From Prosthecodimorpha staleyi (lineage in GTDB: Bacteria; Pseudomonadota; Alphaproteobacteria; Rhizobiales; Ancalomicrobiaceae): a stretch of 64,000 bases of DNA. Below are positions 32,932-44,641 of this stretch, one piece after another. The stretch's first letter is position 1, and each line of letters opens with the position of its first letter. A model generated the notes under the pieces. The model was not told where the DNA came from. It made no database searches and saw nothing but the letters and a program-made list of their open reading frames with translations. The stretch lies in contig NZ_JAHHZF010000012.1 of the NCBI RefSeq assembly GCF_018729455.1, positions 62,001 through 126,000 on the forward strand, written 5' to 3'. A program made the position numbers and the translations under genes.

Positions 32932-33789
32932 CGCCGGGTTTCTCCAGCGGTCGGGGCGGAAAATCCACCTCCCTTCGCAGCCCGTCTCCCCGATCGGAGG
33001 GAGACGGACCGTGAAGGCAATGGGGGCGTGCGGACCCGACTTCGACCTCCGGATCTGCGCTCGCAAGGCGCCCACGGCGCGGCACCTTCGCTTTTCCCAA
33101 TGCCGATTGTCCAAGACTGGACCTTGCGTTCATTTTTCGCCCGATCGCGAGAGGCATGTCCCGATCAGGGCTGATCGATCCATATCCTCCATGATGCGAT
33201 CGTTACGGTGGCGGTTGGACCGGATCCCGTATTGTTGCAGGGTTTGCGAGAAGGCGGGTCCTGCGGACTTTTTACGGACATCGCCGATCCCCAACATTGT
33301 GATCGGCGCATCTGTGAACGCTTTGGAATCGAAGACTGGAGCGCAATCGCCGCAGCCTGGTTGCAGGGACTTCAGACGCTCAGCCTGATCGGCGAGGACG
33401 ATATCCGGGCTGAAATCGAACGGCACGCAGCCGCTCTTCCCGATCGGGAAGCGCGAACCCGACTGGGCGTCGATGGAGCTTCGCCCGTCTTCTCGGCGCC
33501 GGAGTAGGTGCGTCTGCGACCTCGCATCGGTCCCGTCGAGACCTCGGCCAAGGACTTGCGTCTGGCTTCCCCGCGTCGATCCTGTCCCGCCCGGACCGCG
33601 TCGAGCCGCCCTGCCCTTGTCATCTCGGGCGGCCTCGGGCACACAGAGGCGGGGTCACTGCAGCCGCTCGGCACAACCACTTGCCGGGAACCAGGCATCT
33701 CGTTCCAACCCCTGAAATTGTGAGGACGGCGACACGGCCTGGCACCGTTCCCGTCCTCATGGCGCAGCGGGAGGCGGGCCGGACGCGGA
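32932..33789. other. Loose 858-base region, lower GC, at most one small gene
   Basis: This interval is poor in convincing coding sequence. A 99-codon frame at 33208-33507 is the best candidate. On the other strand a 170-codon frame (33130-33642) covers the same DNA and cannot be excluded. Third-position GC in either frame is well below that of neighbouring genes, suggesting degraded or acquired DNA. 33510-33789 holds only the leader of the sulfotransferase gene, with GGGAGG about 13 bases before its start. Confidence 0.45.
33208..33507 (+). CDS. Possible small protein (99 aa), low confidence
   Basis: A GTG-initiated frame encodes a protein-like sequence with ICERFGIEDWSAIAAAWLQG and a helical, charged C-terminal half (GEDDIRAEIERHAAALPDRE). 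The frame is open for twelve further codons upstream without an ATG. There is no clear ribosome-binding site, and third-position GC is only around 60 percent, against about 85-90 percent in firm genes here. It could be a real acquired gene, a remnant or chance. I recognise no family. Confidence 0.25.
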   Translation: MAVGPDPVLLQGLREGGSCGLFTDIADPQHCDRRICERFGIEDWSAIAAAWLQGLQTLSLIGEDDIRAEIERHAAALPDREARTRLGVDGASPVFSAPE

Positions 33790-34893
33790 ATGGGCAAAAC
33801 GCTTTTCATCCACATCGGAATGCCGAAGGCGGGGTCCAGCACCTTGCAGTTCGCCCTCCGGACCCACCGCGAAGTCCTGGCGGCGGCCGGCGTCTACTAT
33901 TTGCGGCTTGGCGAATGCCATAACGAAGTCTTTCGTACCTTCTGCGGCGCCGCGCACCCGCGCAGCGACATTCCGGCCACCACCGCGATCGAATTGCAGG
34001 GCCTGAAACGCACGGCCGAGGCCTATGGCGGCCGTATCGTCGAGGAGGCGCGCAAGGTCGAGGATCTGGGCATCGTCTCGGGCGAGGCGCTGATCTCGTT
34101 CACGCACGAACAGGTCGAAAAGATCCGGGATGTGTTTCGACCCCATTTCGACCGCATCTCGATCGTCGCCTATCTGCGCGAGCCGCTGTCTTGGGCGAGC
34201 AGCCGCACGCAGCAGAAGATCAAGAACGGCGCCGACACCCTGGAGCGGATCATCGCCTCGATCGAGCAGGAGCAGAGCCCGCTCGTGCCGCCCTACAGGG
34301 CGATCCGGATCTGGGAGGATGTGTTCGGCCGCGACGCTCTGATCCTGCGGCCCTTTGCGCGCGAAGCCTTCCCGAACGGCGACCTGATCGCCGACTTCTT
34401 CGCCGCGATCGGACGGACTGAACTTGCCGAGCCGCTGCCGCGGCAGGACAAGAACCTGACGCTCTCCCAGGAAGCCGTTCAACTGGTCGACGCGCTAAAA
34501 CGACTCGACGAGACCCGCAACGGGCAGCAATCGCCGGCATCCCGGCGGCTGAGATTTGCCCTGATGCGCCTTCCCGGCGAACGCTTCTCGCTGCCGCGCG
34601 CCACCCTGGAGCGCGTTCAGGCCCGCGCGGAACCTGAAATCGCCTGGCTCAGGGAAAATTACGGCGTCGATGTCCAGCCGCGCGGCCCGCGCTACCCGGA
34701 TGCACCGGCTCCCTGGCAGTCCGAAACGGTCGACGCCCTGGTCGAACGCCTGGAGCGGGCGGTCGGCGATACGCGCCGTGCAGGCGGTACGCTGAGGCGC
34801 CTCTGGGACTGGATGCGGGCCAGACTGCCGCGTCCGTTGCGGCGCGCTGCCGGCACCCGCCCCGAACCGGGGCCGCCGACGATCTCGGATTGA
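33790..34893 (+). CDS. Sulfotransferase-like protein (PAPS-dependent type fold)
   Basis: The 367-residue protein begins MGKTLFIHIGMPKAGSSTLQ. HIGMPKAGSSTLQ (8-20) is the P-loop-like 5'-phosphosulfate-binding motif of carbohydrate sulfotransferases. SIVAYLREPLSWASS (about 124-138) is the matching 3'-phosphate motif with Arg and Ser. The core ends near residue 230, followed by a helical region and a basic C-terminal tail (about 330-367) rich in Arg and Pro. Such enzymes transfer sulfate from PAPS to glycans or lipids; similar bacterial proteins are often found with capsule or other surface-glycan genes. It has no signal peptide. It is convergent with a second sulfotransferase-like gene 50 bases away. 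Substrate unknown. Confidence 0.78.
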   Translation: MGKTLFIHIGMPKAGSSTLQFALRTHREVLAAAGVYYLRLGECHNEVFRTFCGAAHPRSDIPATTAIELQGLKRTAEAYGGRIVEEARKVEDLGIVSGEALISFTHEQVEKIRDVFRPHFDRISIVAYLREPLSWASSRTQQKIKNGADTLERIIASIEQEQSPLVPPYRAIRIWEDVFGRDALILRPFAREAFPNGDLIADFFAAIGRTELAEPLPRQDKNLTLSQEAVQLVDALKRLDETRNGQQSPASRRLRFALMRLPGERFSLPRATLERVQARAEPEIAWLRENYGVDVQPRGPRYPDAPAPWQSETVDALVERLERAVGDTRRAGGTLRRLWDWMRARLPRPLRRAAGTRPEPGPPTISD

Positions 34894-34943
34894 TCGCAGA
34901 CGATCGCCCCCGAAACATGCCGGCGGGCGCCGAGCCCGCGAAT

Positions 34944-35969
34944 TCATGCATTGCGATCGGATGACCGGCGCCAGAACCGCCACCAGGGACGGCGCCTGGC
35001 GCCGACCTTTCGGCGCGCCGTCCGCCAGATCTCGAAGGCTCGGTCGACGGTCGTCAGGTCTTCGGCCTCGAGCACGGCCGAGCCGGCTTCGGCGAGCGCC
35101 GATTTCGGAAAGTTCAATCCGTCAAGACCCGCCGCGCAGCGGTCGTGAAAGGCTTGCCCCTCGGTGTTGTCCGGCCAGAAACCGGCACCGGGCCGATCAG
35201 CAAACAGACTGCGGGCACCGGCCGTCGTGACGAAGATGGTCCGTTCCAGGCGGGACTGGGCCCCCCGAACCTCGGGATCGTTTCGCGCCGCGAGCCAATA
35301 GGTCAGCCGCGCGTCCGGAGAGCGATTGCGTCGAGGGCTGCCGCCTTCGAAGCCGGGCAGTCCGACTCGGGCCAAGAATTTGCCGCAGATGTCGTCCGCC
35401 AGATCATGATAGGAGAGAAGATCGACCCGACCGAACGCGTTCTCGAATGCCATCGCCTGCTCGTGATACTCGAAGAGCGGTCGTGCATATTCTATAAATT
35501 TTGCAAACGATCCGGTGAAATGATCTTTGCGGACCAGATGCTGGTACAGCGACTGTGCGAATTCGTCACCACGCCGGAAGACCAGCACTGGATGAACCTC
35601 CCAATCCCCCAGCGTATCGGCGACAACCTGGAGATATTCCTTCTGGCGCCTTCGAAAATCGTCCCGATCGAGACCCGACCACAAGTTGAAGCCCAGAAGC
35701 GAACAGCTCAGGTCTTCGCTCGACACGATGACCGTCGGTGACCCGGCATGGCGGCGCAGGGCTTCGGCGACATCCTCCTTGGCGCAGTCGTAGACGCCGG
35801 TGAACGCCTTGGCGATCCAATTGTGCGAGTTCTGCCCGGCATAATCCCGGTGTTCGTTGGCCGGATAGGACAGACCTGCTTGATTCAGTTCATCGCGCCT
35901 TGAGCTCAGGATATACTGAATCGACGATGTTCCTGTCTTATGCGTTCCACAGTGTAGTATTATCCGCAT
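34944..35969 (-). CDS. Second sulfotransferase-like protein
   Basis: The 341-residue protein begins MRIILHCGTHKTGTSSIQ. HCGTHKTGTSSIQ (6-18) is the 5'-phosphosulfate loop and HPVLVFRRGDEFAQSLYQ (about 144-161) the 3'-phosphate motif. It shares only the fold motifs with the neighbouring sulfotransferase, so the two are not a recent duplication. The C-terminus is strongly basic and Trp-rich (RRRPWWRFWRR), perhaps for membrane association. Codon use near its start includes AT-rich codons unusual in this genome, and the upstream DNA is AT-rich, pointing to acquisition. GC content recovers toward the 3' end. Substrate unknown; a surface glycan is plausible. Confidence 0.75.
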   Translation of the reverse strand: MRIILHCGTHKTGTSSIQYILSSRRDELNQAGLSYPANEHRDYAGQNSHNWIAKAFTGVYDCAKEDVAEALRRHAGSPTVIVSSEDLSCSLLGFNLWSGLDRDDFRRRQKEYLQVVADTLGDWEVHPVLVFRRGDEFAQSLYQHLVRKDHFTGSFAKFIEYARPLFEYHEQAMAFENAFGRVDLLSYHDLADDICGKFLARVGLPGFEGGSPRRNRSPDARLTYWLAARNDPEVRGAQSRLERTIFVTTAGARSLFADRPGAGFWPDNTEGQAFHDRCAAGLDGLNFPKSALAEAGSAVLEAEDLTTVDRAFEIWRTARRKVGARRRPWWRFWRRSSDRNA

Positions 35970-36369
35970 TTCGATCCATTATCCAGCCTGATCCCTAGCA
36001 TTATTTACTGAATTTCTTATTCATATCATTCTTTTATGGAACTTGCGCATTGGCGACGCATTTTTTGAAAGCCATCGTTTCAGGGAACAATTGGAAACAC
36101 TTCGGTCGTCCGCCTGTGCTTCCTTGAAATACTGCATGTCCTCAGCCGCGTTGCACACGCCTCGCGACCAAACCGTTCGCGGCCGACATCGCGGCTCCGG
36201 TCGGACGAAGGCGGGATCGATGGACACAAGTCCGGTCGGAACCGCGGCGCGATGAGTCGCGCAGTTGTCCGGCCGTGAGCGCATCTCCGCTTCAAGCCGG
36301 GTTCTGCCCGATCGGAACTTGCTCTAAGGCTCTTCGCCTGTCCGGAATCCCGACGACGAGTCCCTATCG
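35970..36369. other. AT-rich intergenic region between the sulfotransferase and recG
   Basis: The 400-base gap holds no convincing gene. 35985-36070 is the most AT-rich stretch of the window and probably contains the promoter of the leftward sulfotransferase gene (GATAAT-like hexamer close to its start). The rest is the recG leader. A 70-codon frame at 36043-36255 has poor composition and is not called. Confidence 0.5.
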
Positions 36370-38475
36370 ATGCGCCCCGATGTCCTGACGCCGCTATTCG
36401 CCGCCGTGTCCGGCCTGCCGGGCGTTGGCCCCAAGACCGCCAAGCTGTTCGACCGCCTGCTCGGCGCCGAGGAGGGCGGCATCGGCGCGCGGCTGGTCGA
36501 TCTCGTCTTCCACGTCCCGACCGGCATCGTCGACCGGCGCCTTCGTCCGGGCGTCGCGCGCGCGCCGGAGGGCGCGGTCGTCACGCTCGATCTGCACATC
36601 GATCGGCACCGCCCGCCGGCGCCCGGCAGCCGCGCCCCTTACAAGATCTTCGCCTATGACGACACCGGGGAGATCGCCCTCACCTTCTTCCACGCCAAGG
36701 CGGACTGGCTCGAGAAGCTGTTGCCGGAGGGCGAGCGGCGCTGGGTCTCCGGCCGCGTCGAATGGTTCAACGGCGCGCCGCAGATGGCGCATCCCGATCA
36801 TGTGCTGCCGCACGACCGGCTTGACGAGATGCCGGCGGTCGAGCCGGTCTATCCCCTCACCGAGGGCCTGTCGCCGAAACTGGTCGGCCGCGCGGTGGCG
36901 GCCGCGCTCGCCCGCCTGCCCCACCTGCCCGAATGGCAGGATGCGGAATGGCTGAGGCAGCGCCGCTTCCCCGATTTCACCACCGCGCTGACCCGACTGC
37001 ACCGCCCCGATGGAAACGACGGCCAGCCCGCCCAGGCGACCGCGCTCGCCCGCCTCGCCTATGACGAACTCCTCGCCGGCCAGTTGGCGCTTGCCATCGT
37101 GCGGCGTGACCTGCGCCGGCGCCCGAAACCGCCCCGGACCGGCGACGGCCGTCTGGTCGAGGCGGTCCGCGCCGGCCTGCCCTTCGCGCTGACCGGCGCA
37201 CAGGCCCGCGCCGTCACCGAGATTGCCGCCGACATGGCGCGGCCGGAACGGATGGTGCGCCTGCTCCAGGGCGATGTCGGCTCCGGCAAGACCGTGGTCG
37301 GGCTGCTGGCGGCGGCGCACGCGGCGGAGAGCGGTGGCCAGACCGCCTTCATGGCACCGACCGAACTGCTCGCCCGCCAGCATTTCCGCACCATCGCCGC
37401 CCTCGCCCGTGCCGGCGGCCTCGGCATCGCCATCCTGACCGGGCGCGAGAAGGGTCGCGAGCGCGAGGCGATCCTGGCCGGCCTGGCGGACGGCTCGATC
37501 GCGATCGCGGTCGGCACCCATGCCCTGTTTCAGGAGGGGGTCGAATTCCGCGACCTCGCGCTCGCCGTCGTCGACGAGCAGCACCGCTTCGGCGTCCACC
37601 AGCGGCTCGCCCTGACCCAGAAGGGCCGGGGCACCGATCTCTTGATCATGACGGCGACGCCGATCCCGCGCACGCTGATGATGAGTTCGTTCGGCGACGT
37701 GGACGTGTCTCGGTTGGACGAAAAGCCGGCCGGGCGGCAGCCGATCGCCACCCGGGCCGTGCCGACCGAACGCATCGGCGAGGTGGTCGGGGGCCTCACT
37801 CGCGCCATGGCGGGCGGCGCACGGGTCTACTGGGTCTGTCCGCTGGTCGAGGAGAGCGAGGCCATCGACCTTGCTGCGGCGAGCGACCGGGCGCGAGACC
37901 TGGAGCATATCTTCGGGCCGGTCGTCGGGTTGGTGCATGGCCGGATGAAGGGCGCCGAGAAGGACGAGGTGATGCGCCGCTTCGCCGCCGGCGAACTTTC
38001 GGTACTGGTCGCCACAACGGTGATCGAGGTCGGCGTCGACGTGCCCGAGGCGACCGTGATGGTGATCGAGCATGCCGAGCGTTTCGGCCTGTCGCAGTTG
38101 CACCAGCTGCGCGGCCGGGTCGGCCGTGGCTCCGCGGCCTCGACCTGCCTGCTGCTCTATCGCGGCCCGCTCGGCGAGACCGCGCGGGCCCGTCTGGCCA
38201 TCATGCGCGAGACCGAGGACGGGTTCCGCATCGCCGAGGAGGATCTGCGCCTGCGCGGGGGCGGCGAAATTCTTGGAACGCGCCAGTCCGGCCTGCCCGG
38301 CTTCCGCCTTGCCCGGCTCGAACTCCATGGCGACCTGATGCAGGCCGCCCGCGACGACGCCCGCCTGATTCTGGCGCGCGACCCCGACCTGACCTCGCCG
38401 CGCGGGGCGGCCCTGCGCACCCTGCTCTACCTGTTCGGCCGCGACGAGGGCATCCGGCTGCTCGGCGCAGGCTGA
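36370..38475 (+). CDS. recG: ATP-dependent DNA helicase RecG
   Basis: This 701-residue helicase remodels stalled replication forks and Holliday junctions. It has an N-terminal wedge (OB-fold) domain (about 60-170; the opening [17 protein letters not shown] is conserved), Walker A GDVGSGKT (301-308), a DEQH box (402-405, motif II), the TATPIPRT motif, and the C-terminal helicase domain with [11 protein letters not shown] and [11 protein letters not shown]. Length and motif set are complete. It is preceded by AT-rich DNA and followed by the groESL leader. Confidence 0.97.
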   Translation: MRPDVLTPLFAAVSGLPGVGPKTAKLFDRLLGAEEGGIGARLVDLVFHVPTGIVDRRLRPGVARAPEGAVVTLDLHIDRHRPPAPGSRAPYKIFAYDDTGEIALTFFHAKADWLEKLLPEGERRWVSGRVEWFNGAPQMAHPDHVLPHDRLDEMPAVEPVYPLTEGLSPKLVGRAVAAALARLPHLPEWQDAEWLRQRRFPDFTTALTRLHRPDGNDGQPAQATALARLAYDELLAGQLALAIVRRDLRRRPKPPRTGDGRLVEAVRAGLPFALTGAQARAVTEIAADMARPERMVRLLQGDVGSGKTVVGLLAAAHAAESGGQTAFMAPTELLARQHFRTIAALARAGGLGIAILTGREKGREREAILAGLADGSIAIAVGTHALFQEGVEFRDLALAVVDEQHRFGVHQRLALTQKGRGTDLLIMTATPIPRTLMMSSFGDVDVSRLDEKPAGRQPIATRAVPTERIGEVVGGLTRAMAGGARVYWVCPLVEESEAIDLAAASDRARDLEHIFGPVVGLVHGRMKGAEKDEVMRRFAAGELSVLVATTVIEVGVDVPEATVMVIEHAERFGLSQLHQLRGRVGRGSAASTCLLLYRGPLGETARARLAIMRETEDGFRIAEEDLRLRGGGEILGTRQSGLPGFRLARLELHGDLMQAARDDARLILARDPDLTSPRGAALRTLLYLFGRDEGIRLLGAG

Positions 38476-38579
38476 GGGGCCTCGCTGGGCCGACCGAGGC
38501 ATGATAGAGGCGGAGGCCGTTTCGGGACGCGGCGTTCGTCCCTCGGCCCGCAGTCCTCGGACCGGACTACGGACCTGCG

Positions 38580-38606
38580 CTGGCACTCCGATGGGGAGAG
38601 TGCCAA
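38580..38606 (+). promoter_or_regulatory. CIRCE element (HrcA operator) upstream of groESL
   Basis: TGGCACTC (38581-38588) and GAGTGCCA (38598-38605) form a perfect inverted repeat with the canonical nine-base spacer (38589-38597). This is the CIRCE operator bound by the HrcA repressor under normal temperatures. It lies about 160 bases before groES. Confidence 0.93.
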
Positions 38607-38764
38607 ATTTCTGGTCCACCCCCCTTGTGCCGATTGCTCCGCTTGCCTACCTGAGGTTCGCACGACCCGGCACGGGGCCGATCGGCACGTGCCCGGCGGG
38701 CATTCCATCGAACCACCGGAACGTTCGACTTCAGAAGTTCCGTTCACTCGGAGGAGCAAGCATC

Positions 38765-39079
38765 ATGGCATTCCGTCCCCTGCACGATCGCGTTGTCGTC
38801 AAGCGCGTCGAAGCGGAGCAGAAGACTGCCGGCGGGATCATCATTCCGGGCACTGCCCAGGAGAAGCCGCAGGAAGGCGAAGTCATCGCCGTCGGCACCG
38901 GCGCGCGTGACGACAGCGGCAAGCTCGTGGCGCTCGACGTCAAGGTCGGCGACCGCGTCCTGTTCGGCAAGTGGTCCGGTACCGAGGTCAAGATCGACGG
39001 CCAGGATCTCCTGATCATGAAGGAGAGCGACATCATGGGCATCGTCGAGGCGACCGCTGCGGCCAAGAAGGCCGCCTGA
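38765..39079 (+). CDS. groES: Co-chaperonin GroES
   Basis: The 104-residue protein starts [16 protein letters not shown]. It has the mobile loop (about 17-36, [20 protein letters not shown]) that docks on GroEL and the conserved [13 protein letters not shown] and [16 protein letters not shown] ending, plus a short Ala/Lys tail. It caps the GroEL cavity. CGGAGGA lies upstream of the ATG. A CIRCE element controls the operon, and groEL follows after 43 bases. Confidence 0.98.
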   Translation: MAFRPLHDRVVVKRVEAEQKTAGGIIIPGTAQEKPQEGEVIAVGTGARDDSGKLVALDVKVGDRVLFGKWSGTEVKIDGQDLLIMKESDIMGIVEATAAAKKAA

Positions 39080-39107
39080 CCCTTTCCCGCCCCCAAGAAC
39101 ACTTTGA

Positions 39108-40841
<1,734 letters not shown>

Positions 40842-40871
40842 GCAGCCGTCAAGGTCGCGGCTACAAACGGG

Positions 40872-40903
40872 AAAGGCGTCGGAGCAATCCGGCGCCTTTT
40901 CTA
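40872..40903 (+). terminator. Intrinsic terminator of groESL
   Basis: AAGGCG (40873-40878) pairs with CGCCTT (40893-40898), with a further CGG/CCG extension, followed by TTTTCT. It is well placed after the operon and before the convergent erpA gene. Confidence 0.75.
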
Positions 40904-40950
40904 TATGGGACGAGCGGCTACAGACGAATTCGCCGCCCTGCAGACCGTCC

Positions 40951-41304
40951 TCAGAGCGAGAAGCTGGTGCCGCAGCCGCAGCTGGCGGTGGCGTTCGGGT
41001 TGCGGATCTGGAACGACTGGCCGATCAGGCTGTCGACGAAATCGATCTCCGAGCCGGTCATGTATTCGATCGAAACCGGGTCGATCACCACCGTGGCGCC
41101 GTCGCGTTCGATGACGAGGTCGTCGTCGGCGCGCTCGCGGGTCAGGTCGAAGCCGTACTGGAAGCCCGAGCAGCCGCCGCCGGAGACGGAGACGCGCAGC
41201 ACCGTTCCCTCCGGCTCGGCGGCCGTGATCTTCAGGATGCGCTTCGCCGCGCGCTCTGAAACCGCGATGGGGGTCTGGGAGAGTGGGGGCATGCCGCCGT
41301 CCAT
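40951..41304 (-). CDS. erpA: Iron-sulfur cluster insertion protein, A-type (ErpA/IscA family)
   Basis: The 117-residue A-type carrier has the three cluster-binding cysteines Cys45 (GGGCSGFQY), Cys109 and Cys111 (SCGCG). It carries Fe-S clusters to apoproteins such as isoprenoid or respiratory enzymes. The start at 41304 has GCGAGG seven bases upstream; an alternative Met four codons later is possible. It is convergent with groEL and divergent from the dGTPase gene, a common pairing in Rhizobiales. ErpA rather than IscA is chosen for lack of an isc operon and from context. Confidence 0.9.
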   Translation of the reverse strand: MDGGMPPLSQTPIAVSERAAKRILKITAAEPEGTVLRVSVSGGGCSGFQYGFDLTRERADDDLVIERDGATVVIDPVSIEYMTGSEIDFVDSLIGQSFQIRNPNATASCGCGTSFSL

Positions 41305-41491
41305 GGGGACCTCGCCTGCGCAGTCTTGCAATCGGGTGTGCCGGTCGTGCTTGCGTCACGATCAGCATGGAATTAAGTGCCCTCGCGCGTCCAAGGATTC
41401 AAGGCCTTCCGGGCGCAGGGGCGGGATGCCACCGGGGACGGGCAAGGGCTTGCGCTGTCGGCGCCCGGGCGACGCGATCGAGGAGGGGCCA

Positions 41492-42724
41492 GTGGGCGCG
41501 ACCGGTTTGAGCGGGATCGGCTTCGGCGGCGAGCCGCGCGCGCCCTATGCCTCCGATCCGCGCACGACCCGGGGCCGCCTCGTCGCCGAGCCGGAAAGCC
41601 CGACCCGGACGCCCTATCAGCGCGACCGCGACCGAATCGTGCATTCGACCGCATTCCGCCGCCTCGCCCACAAGACGCAGGTCTTCGTCTATCACGAGGG
41701 CGATCATTTCCGCACCCGTCTGACCCATACCATCGAGGTCGCCCAGATCGCCCGCGCACTGGCTCGGGCGCTCCGGCTCGACGAGGATCTCGCCGAGGCG
41801 CTCGCGCTCGGCCACGATCTCGGCCACACGCCCTTCGGCCATGCCGGCGAACGCGCGCTGAACCGCGCCATGCTCGATCACGGCGGCTTCGACCACAATG
41901 CCCAGACGCTGCGCGTGGTCACCAGCCTGGAGCGACGCTATGCCGGTTTCGACGGCCTCAATTTGAGCTGGGAAGCGCTCGAAGGCCTCGTCAAGCACAA
42001 CGGCCCGCTGACCGACACCGCCGGCGTGCCGCTGCCGGTGCATGGCGAGGTCGGCCCCCTGCCCTATGCCATTCGGGTCTATCAGGCGCGGCACGATCTC
42101 CGGCTCTGGTCCCATGCCGGGCTGGAGGCCCAGGTCGCCGCGCTTGCCGACGATATCGCCTACGACGCCCACGACATCGACGACGGCCTGAGAGCCGGCC
42201 TGATCGCGCCCGACCAGCTGACCGAGGTCCCGCTGGTCGGCGACATCCTGCGCGAGGTGCGCACACGCCATCCCGACCTGGACCTCGGGCGCCTGATCCA
42301 GGAGGTGACCCGCCGGGTGATCACCCGCATGGTCGAGGACGTGATCGCCGAGACGCTTGCCCGGATTGCCGCCGACCGCCCGGCCGATGCCGACGCGGTC
42401 CGCCACCTGGCCCGACCGATGGCCGCCTTCTCGGAGGCGATGGCCGAAGCCGATCGCGGCATCAAGCGTTTCCTCTATGCCCATGTCTACCGGGCGGGCA
42501 GCGTCATGGCGGTGATGAGAAACGCCGAGCAGGTCGTCCAGGCGCTCTATGCGGCCTACACGGCCGCGCCGGAGGAGATGCCGCCGGAATGGCGTCGCGG
42601 CCTCGACGCCGACGACGCCGGCCGCCGGGCCCGGCGGGTGGCCGACTACATTGCCGGCATGACCGACCGCTTCGCCGAAATCGAGCACCGGCGCCTGTTT
42701 GACGCGACCCCGGATTTGCGTTAG
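41492..42724 (+). CDS. Deoxyguanosinetriphosphate triphosphohydrolase-like protein
   Basis: This 410-residue HD-domain protein belongs to the dGTPase family, type 2. The metal ligands are visible as His79 (RTRLTHT), His108-Asp109 ([15 protein letters not shown]) and a later Asp ([12 protein letters not shown]). Members cleave dNTPs to nucleoside and triphosphate and balance dNTP pools. The start is GTG at 41492, with AGGAGGGG directly upstream. The frame extends far further back without a ribosome-binding site and overlaps the erpA gene. The N-terminal [13 protein letters not shown] is typical of alphaproteobacterial members and supports this start. Confidence 0.92.
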   Translation: MGATGLSGIGFGGEPRAPYASDPRTTRGRLVAEPESPTRTPYQRDRDRIVHSTAFRRLAHKTQVFVYHEGDHFRTRLTHTIEVAQIARALARALRLDEDLAEALALGHDLGHTPFGHAGERALNRAMLDHGGFDHNAQTLRVVTSLERRYAGFDGLNLSWEALEGLVKHNGPLTDTAGVPLPVHGEVGPLPYAIRVYQARHDLRLWSHAGLEAQVAALADDIAYDAHDIDDGLRAGLIAPDQLTEVPLVGDILREVRTRHPDLDLGRLIQEVTRRVITRMVEDVIAETLARIAADRPADADAVRHLARPMAAFSEAMAEADRGIKRFLYAHVYRAGSVMAVMRNAEQVVQALYAAYTAAPEEMPPEWRRGLDADDAGRRARRVADYIAGMTDRFAEIEHRRLFDATPDLR

Positions 42725-42808
42725 GCCCCGCGCGCCCCTCCGGCAGCGGCCGCAAGCGGACGCGGGACGGGCACGCGTCCGCTCCGACCAACGCCAGAGA
42801 CCACCCTT

Positions 42809-44566
42809 ATGAACGTCTTCGTCGATTTCACGATCCGTGTCCGCAAGGCGGTCGAAAGCCTGGGGCTGACGGCGACCGACGGATCGGCGCTCGATCTCAC
42901 GAGGATCCTGATCGAGCCGCCGCGTGATCCCGCCCATGGCGACCTCGCCACCAATGCCGCCATGGTGCTCGCCAAGGCGGCCGGCGAGAACCCGCGTCAG
43001 CTGGCCCTGAAGCTGGTCGGCGAACTCGCCGCCGATCCCGACATCGCCGAAACCGAGGTCGCCGGGCCGGGCTTCATCAACCTGCGTCTGGTGCCGGCCT
43101 ACTGGACCGACCTCCTCGGTGCGATCCTGCGCGCCGGCGACGCCTTCGGCCGCTCCGGCCTCGGCCGCAATGCACCCGTCAACGTCGAATATGTCTCGGC
43201 CAATCCGACCGGCCCGATGCATGTCGGCCACTGTCGCGGCGCGGTGTTCGGCGACGCGCTGGCCAATCTGCTGGGCTATGCGGGCTGGTCGGTGACCAAG
43301 GAATATTACATCAACGATGCCGGTGCCCAGGTCGATGTGTTGGCCCGGTCGGCCTATCTGCGCTACCGCGAGGCGCTCGGCGAGACGATCGAGATCCCGG
43401 AGGGCTTCTATCCGGGCGACTATCTGAAGCCGGTCGGCGCGGCGCTGGCCGCCGCCCATGGCGACGCTTTGCTGTCGAAGCCGGAGGCCGAATGGCTTCC
43501 TGTCGTCAAGCGGGCGGCGATCGATGCCATGATGGCGGAGATCCGCAAGGATCTGCAGCTCCTCAACGTCCATCACGACGTCTTCTTCTCCGAGGCCAGC
43601 CTGCAGGAGCCGGGTCACGATCGGGTCCGCCAGGCGATCGCCGCGCTGGAGGCCAAGGACCTAATCTATCGCGGCCGGCTGGCACCGCCCAAGGGGCAGC
43701 TGCCCGACGATTGGGAGGATCGCGAGCAGGTCCTGTTCCGGTCGAGCGCATTCGGCGACGATACGGACCGCCCGCTGATGAAGTCGGACGGCAGCTACAC
43801 CTATTTCGCCTCGGACATCGCCTATCACTACGACAAGTATCTGCGCGGCTTCCACGAAATGATCGACGTCTGGGGCGCGGACCATGGCGGCTACGTGAAG
43901 CGCATGCAGGCCGCCGTCAAGGCGATGACCGGCGATGAGGGCGGGCTCGACGTAAAGCTCTGCCAGCTCGTGAAGCTGTTTCGGGCCGGCGAGCCGGTCA
44001 AGATGTCCAAGCGGTCGGGATCCTTCGTCACGCTGGCCGACGTCGTCGAAGAGGTCGGCCGCGACGCGGTCCGCTTCATGATGCTCTACCGGAAGAACGA
44101 TGCGCCGCTCGACTTCGACTTCCAGAAGGTGACAGACCAATCCAAGGATAATCCGGTCTTCTACGTGCAATATGCCCATGCCCGCTGCCGATCCGTCTTC
44201 CGTCAGGCTGCCGCGGAATTGCCGCATTTGGACCTGTCGGACGCGGCCTTGGCGGCGGCGCCTCTGGCCCTTTTGAGCGATCAGGGCGAGTTGGCACTGG
44301 TGCGTCGCCTTGCCGAGTGGCCCCGGCTGGTCGAATCCGCAGCCAGCGCACACGAACCGCACCGGCTCGCCTTCTACCTCCACGACCTCGCCAGTGAACT
44401 GCACGGACACTGGAATCGGGGCAAGGAACTGCCGCAATTACGCTTTATTAACGTTGACGATCCATTGTCGTCCTCAGCCCGATTGGCAATGGTGCGTGCC
44501 GTTGCTTTGGTTCTCGAGTCCGGGCTCGCTATATTGGGTGTCACGGCACCCGATGAAATGCGATAA
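42809..44566 (+). CDS. argS: Arginyl-tRNA synthetase
   Basis: The 585-residue class I synthetase has the HVGH signature (138-141, in [17 protein letters not shown]) and KMSKR (398-402). An N-terminal tRNA D-loop-recognition domain covers about 1-110 and the anticodon-binding DALR-type helical domain about 455-585. It charges tRNA-Arg. It lies 84 bases after the dGTPase gene and 75 before the SPOR gene, forming a likely operon seen in related genomes. Confidence 0.98.
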   Translation: MNVFVDFTIRVRKAVESLGLTATDGSALDLTRILIEPPRDPAHGDLATNAAMVLAKAAGENPRQLALKLVGELAADPDIAETEVAGPGFINLRLVPAYWTDLLGAILRAGDAFGRSGLGRNAPVNVEYVSANPTGPMHVGHCRGAVFGDALANLLGYAGWSVTKEYYINDAGAQVDVLARSAYLRYREALGETIEIPEGFYPGDYLKPVGAALAAAHGDALLSKPEAEWLPVVKRAAIDAMMAEIRKDLQLLNVHHDVFFSEASLQEPGHDRVRQAIAALEAKDLIYRGRLAPPKGQLPDDWEDREQVLFRSSAFGDDTDRPLMKSDGSYTYFASDIAYHYDKYLRGFHEMIDVWGADHGGYVKRMQAAVKAMTGDEGGLDVKLCQLVKLFRAGEPVKMSKRSGSFVTLADVVEEVGRDAVRFMMLYRKNDAPLDFDFQKVTDQSKDNPVFYVQYAHARCRSVFRQAAAELPHLDLSDAALAAAPLALLSDQGELALVRRLAEWPRLVESAASAHEPHRLAFYLHDLASELHGHWNRGKELPQLRFINVDDPLSSSARLAMVRAVALVLESGLAILGVTAPDEMR

Positions 44567-44641
44567 TCGGATTGCGAGCACACTCCGGGTGCGGTGCTCC
44601 GCGCGACGAAGTCCGTCGCGCGACGGAGGTGGACAGATCCG

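Noticed and set aside
36043..36255. 70-codon frame upstream of recG
   Set aside because: Poor composition, no ribosome-binding site, and an AT-rich promoter-like setting.
31827..36369. Genomic island integrated at tRNA-Asn
   Set aside because: No integrase and no copied tRNA 3' end was found between the tRNA and recG. Only composition supports acquisition, so it is kept as a weak finding.
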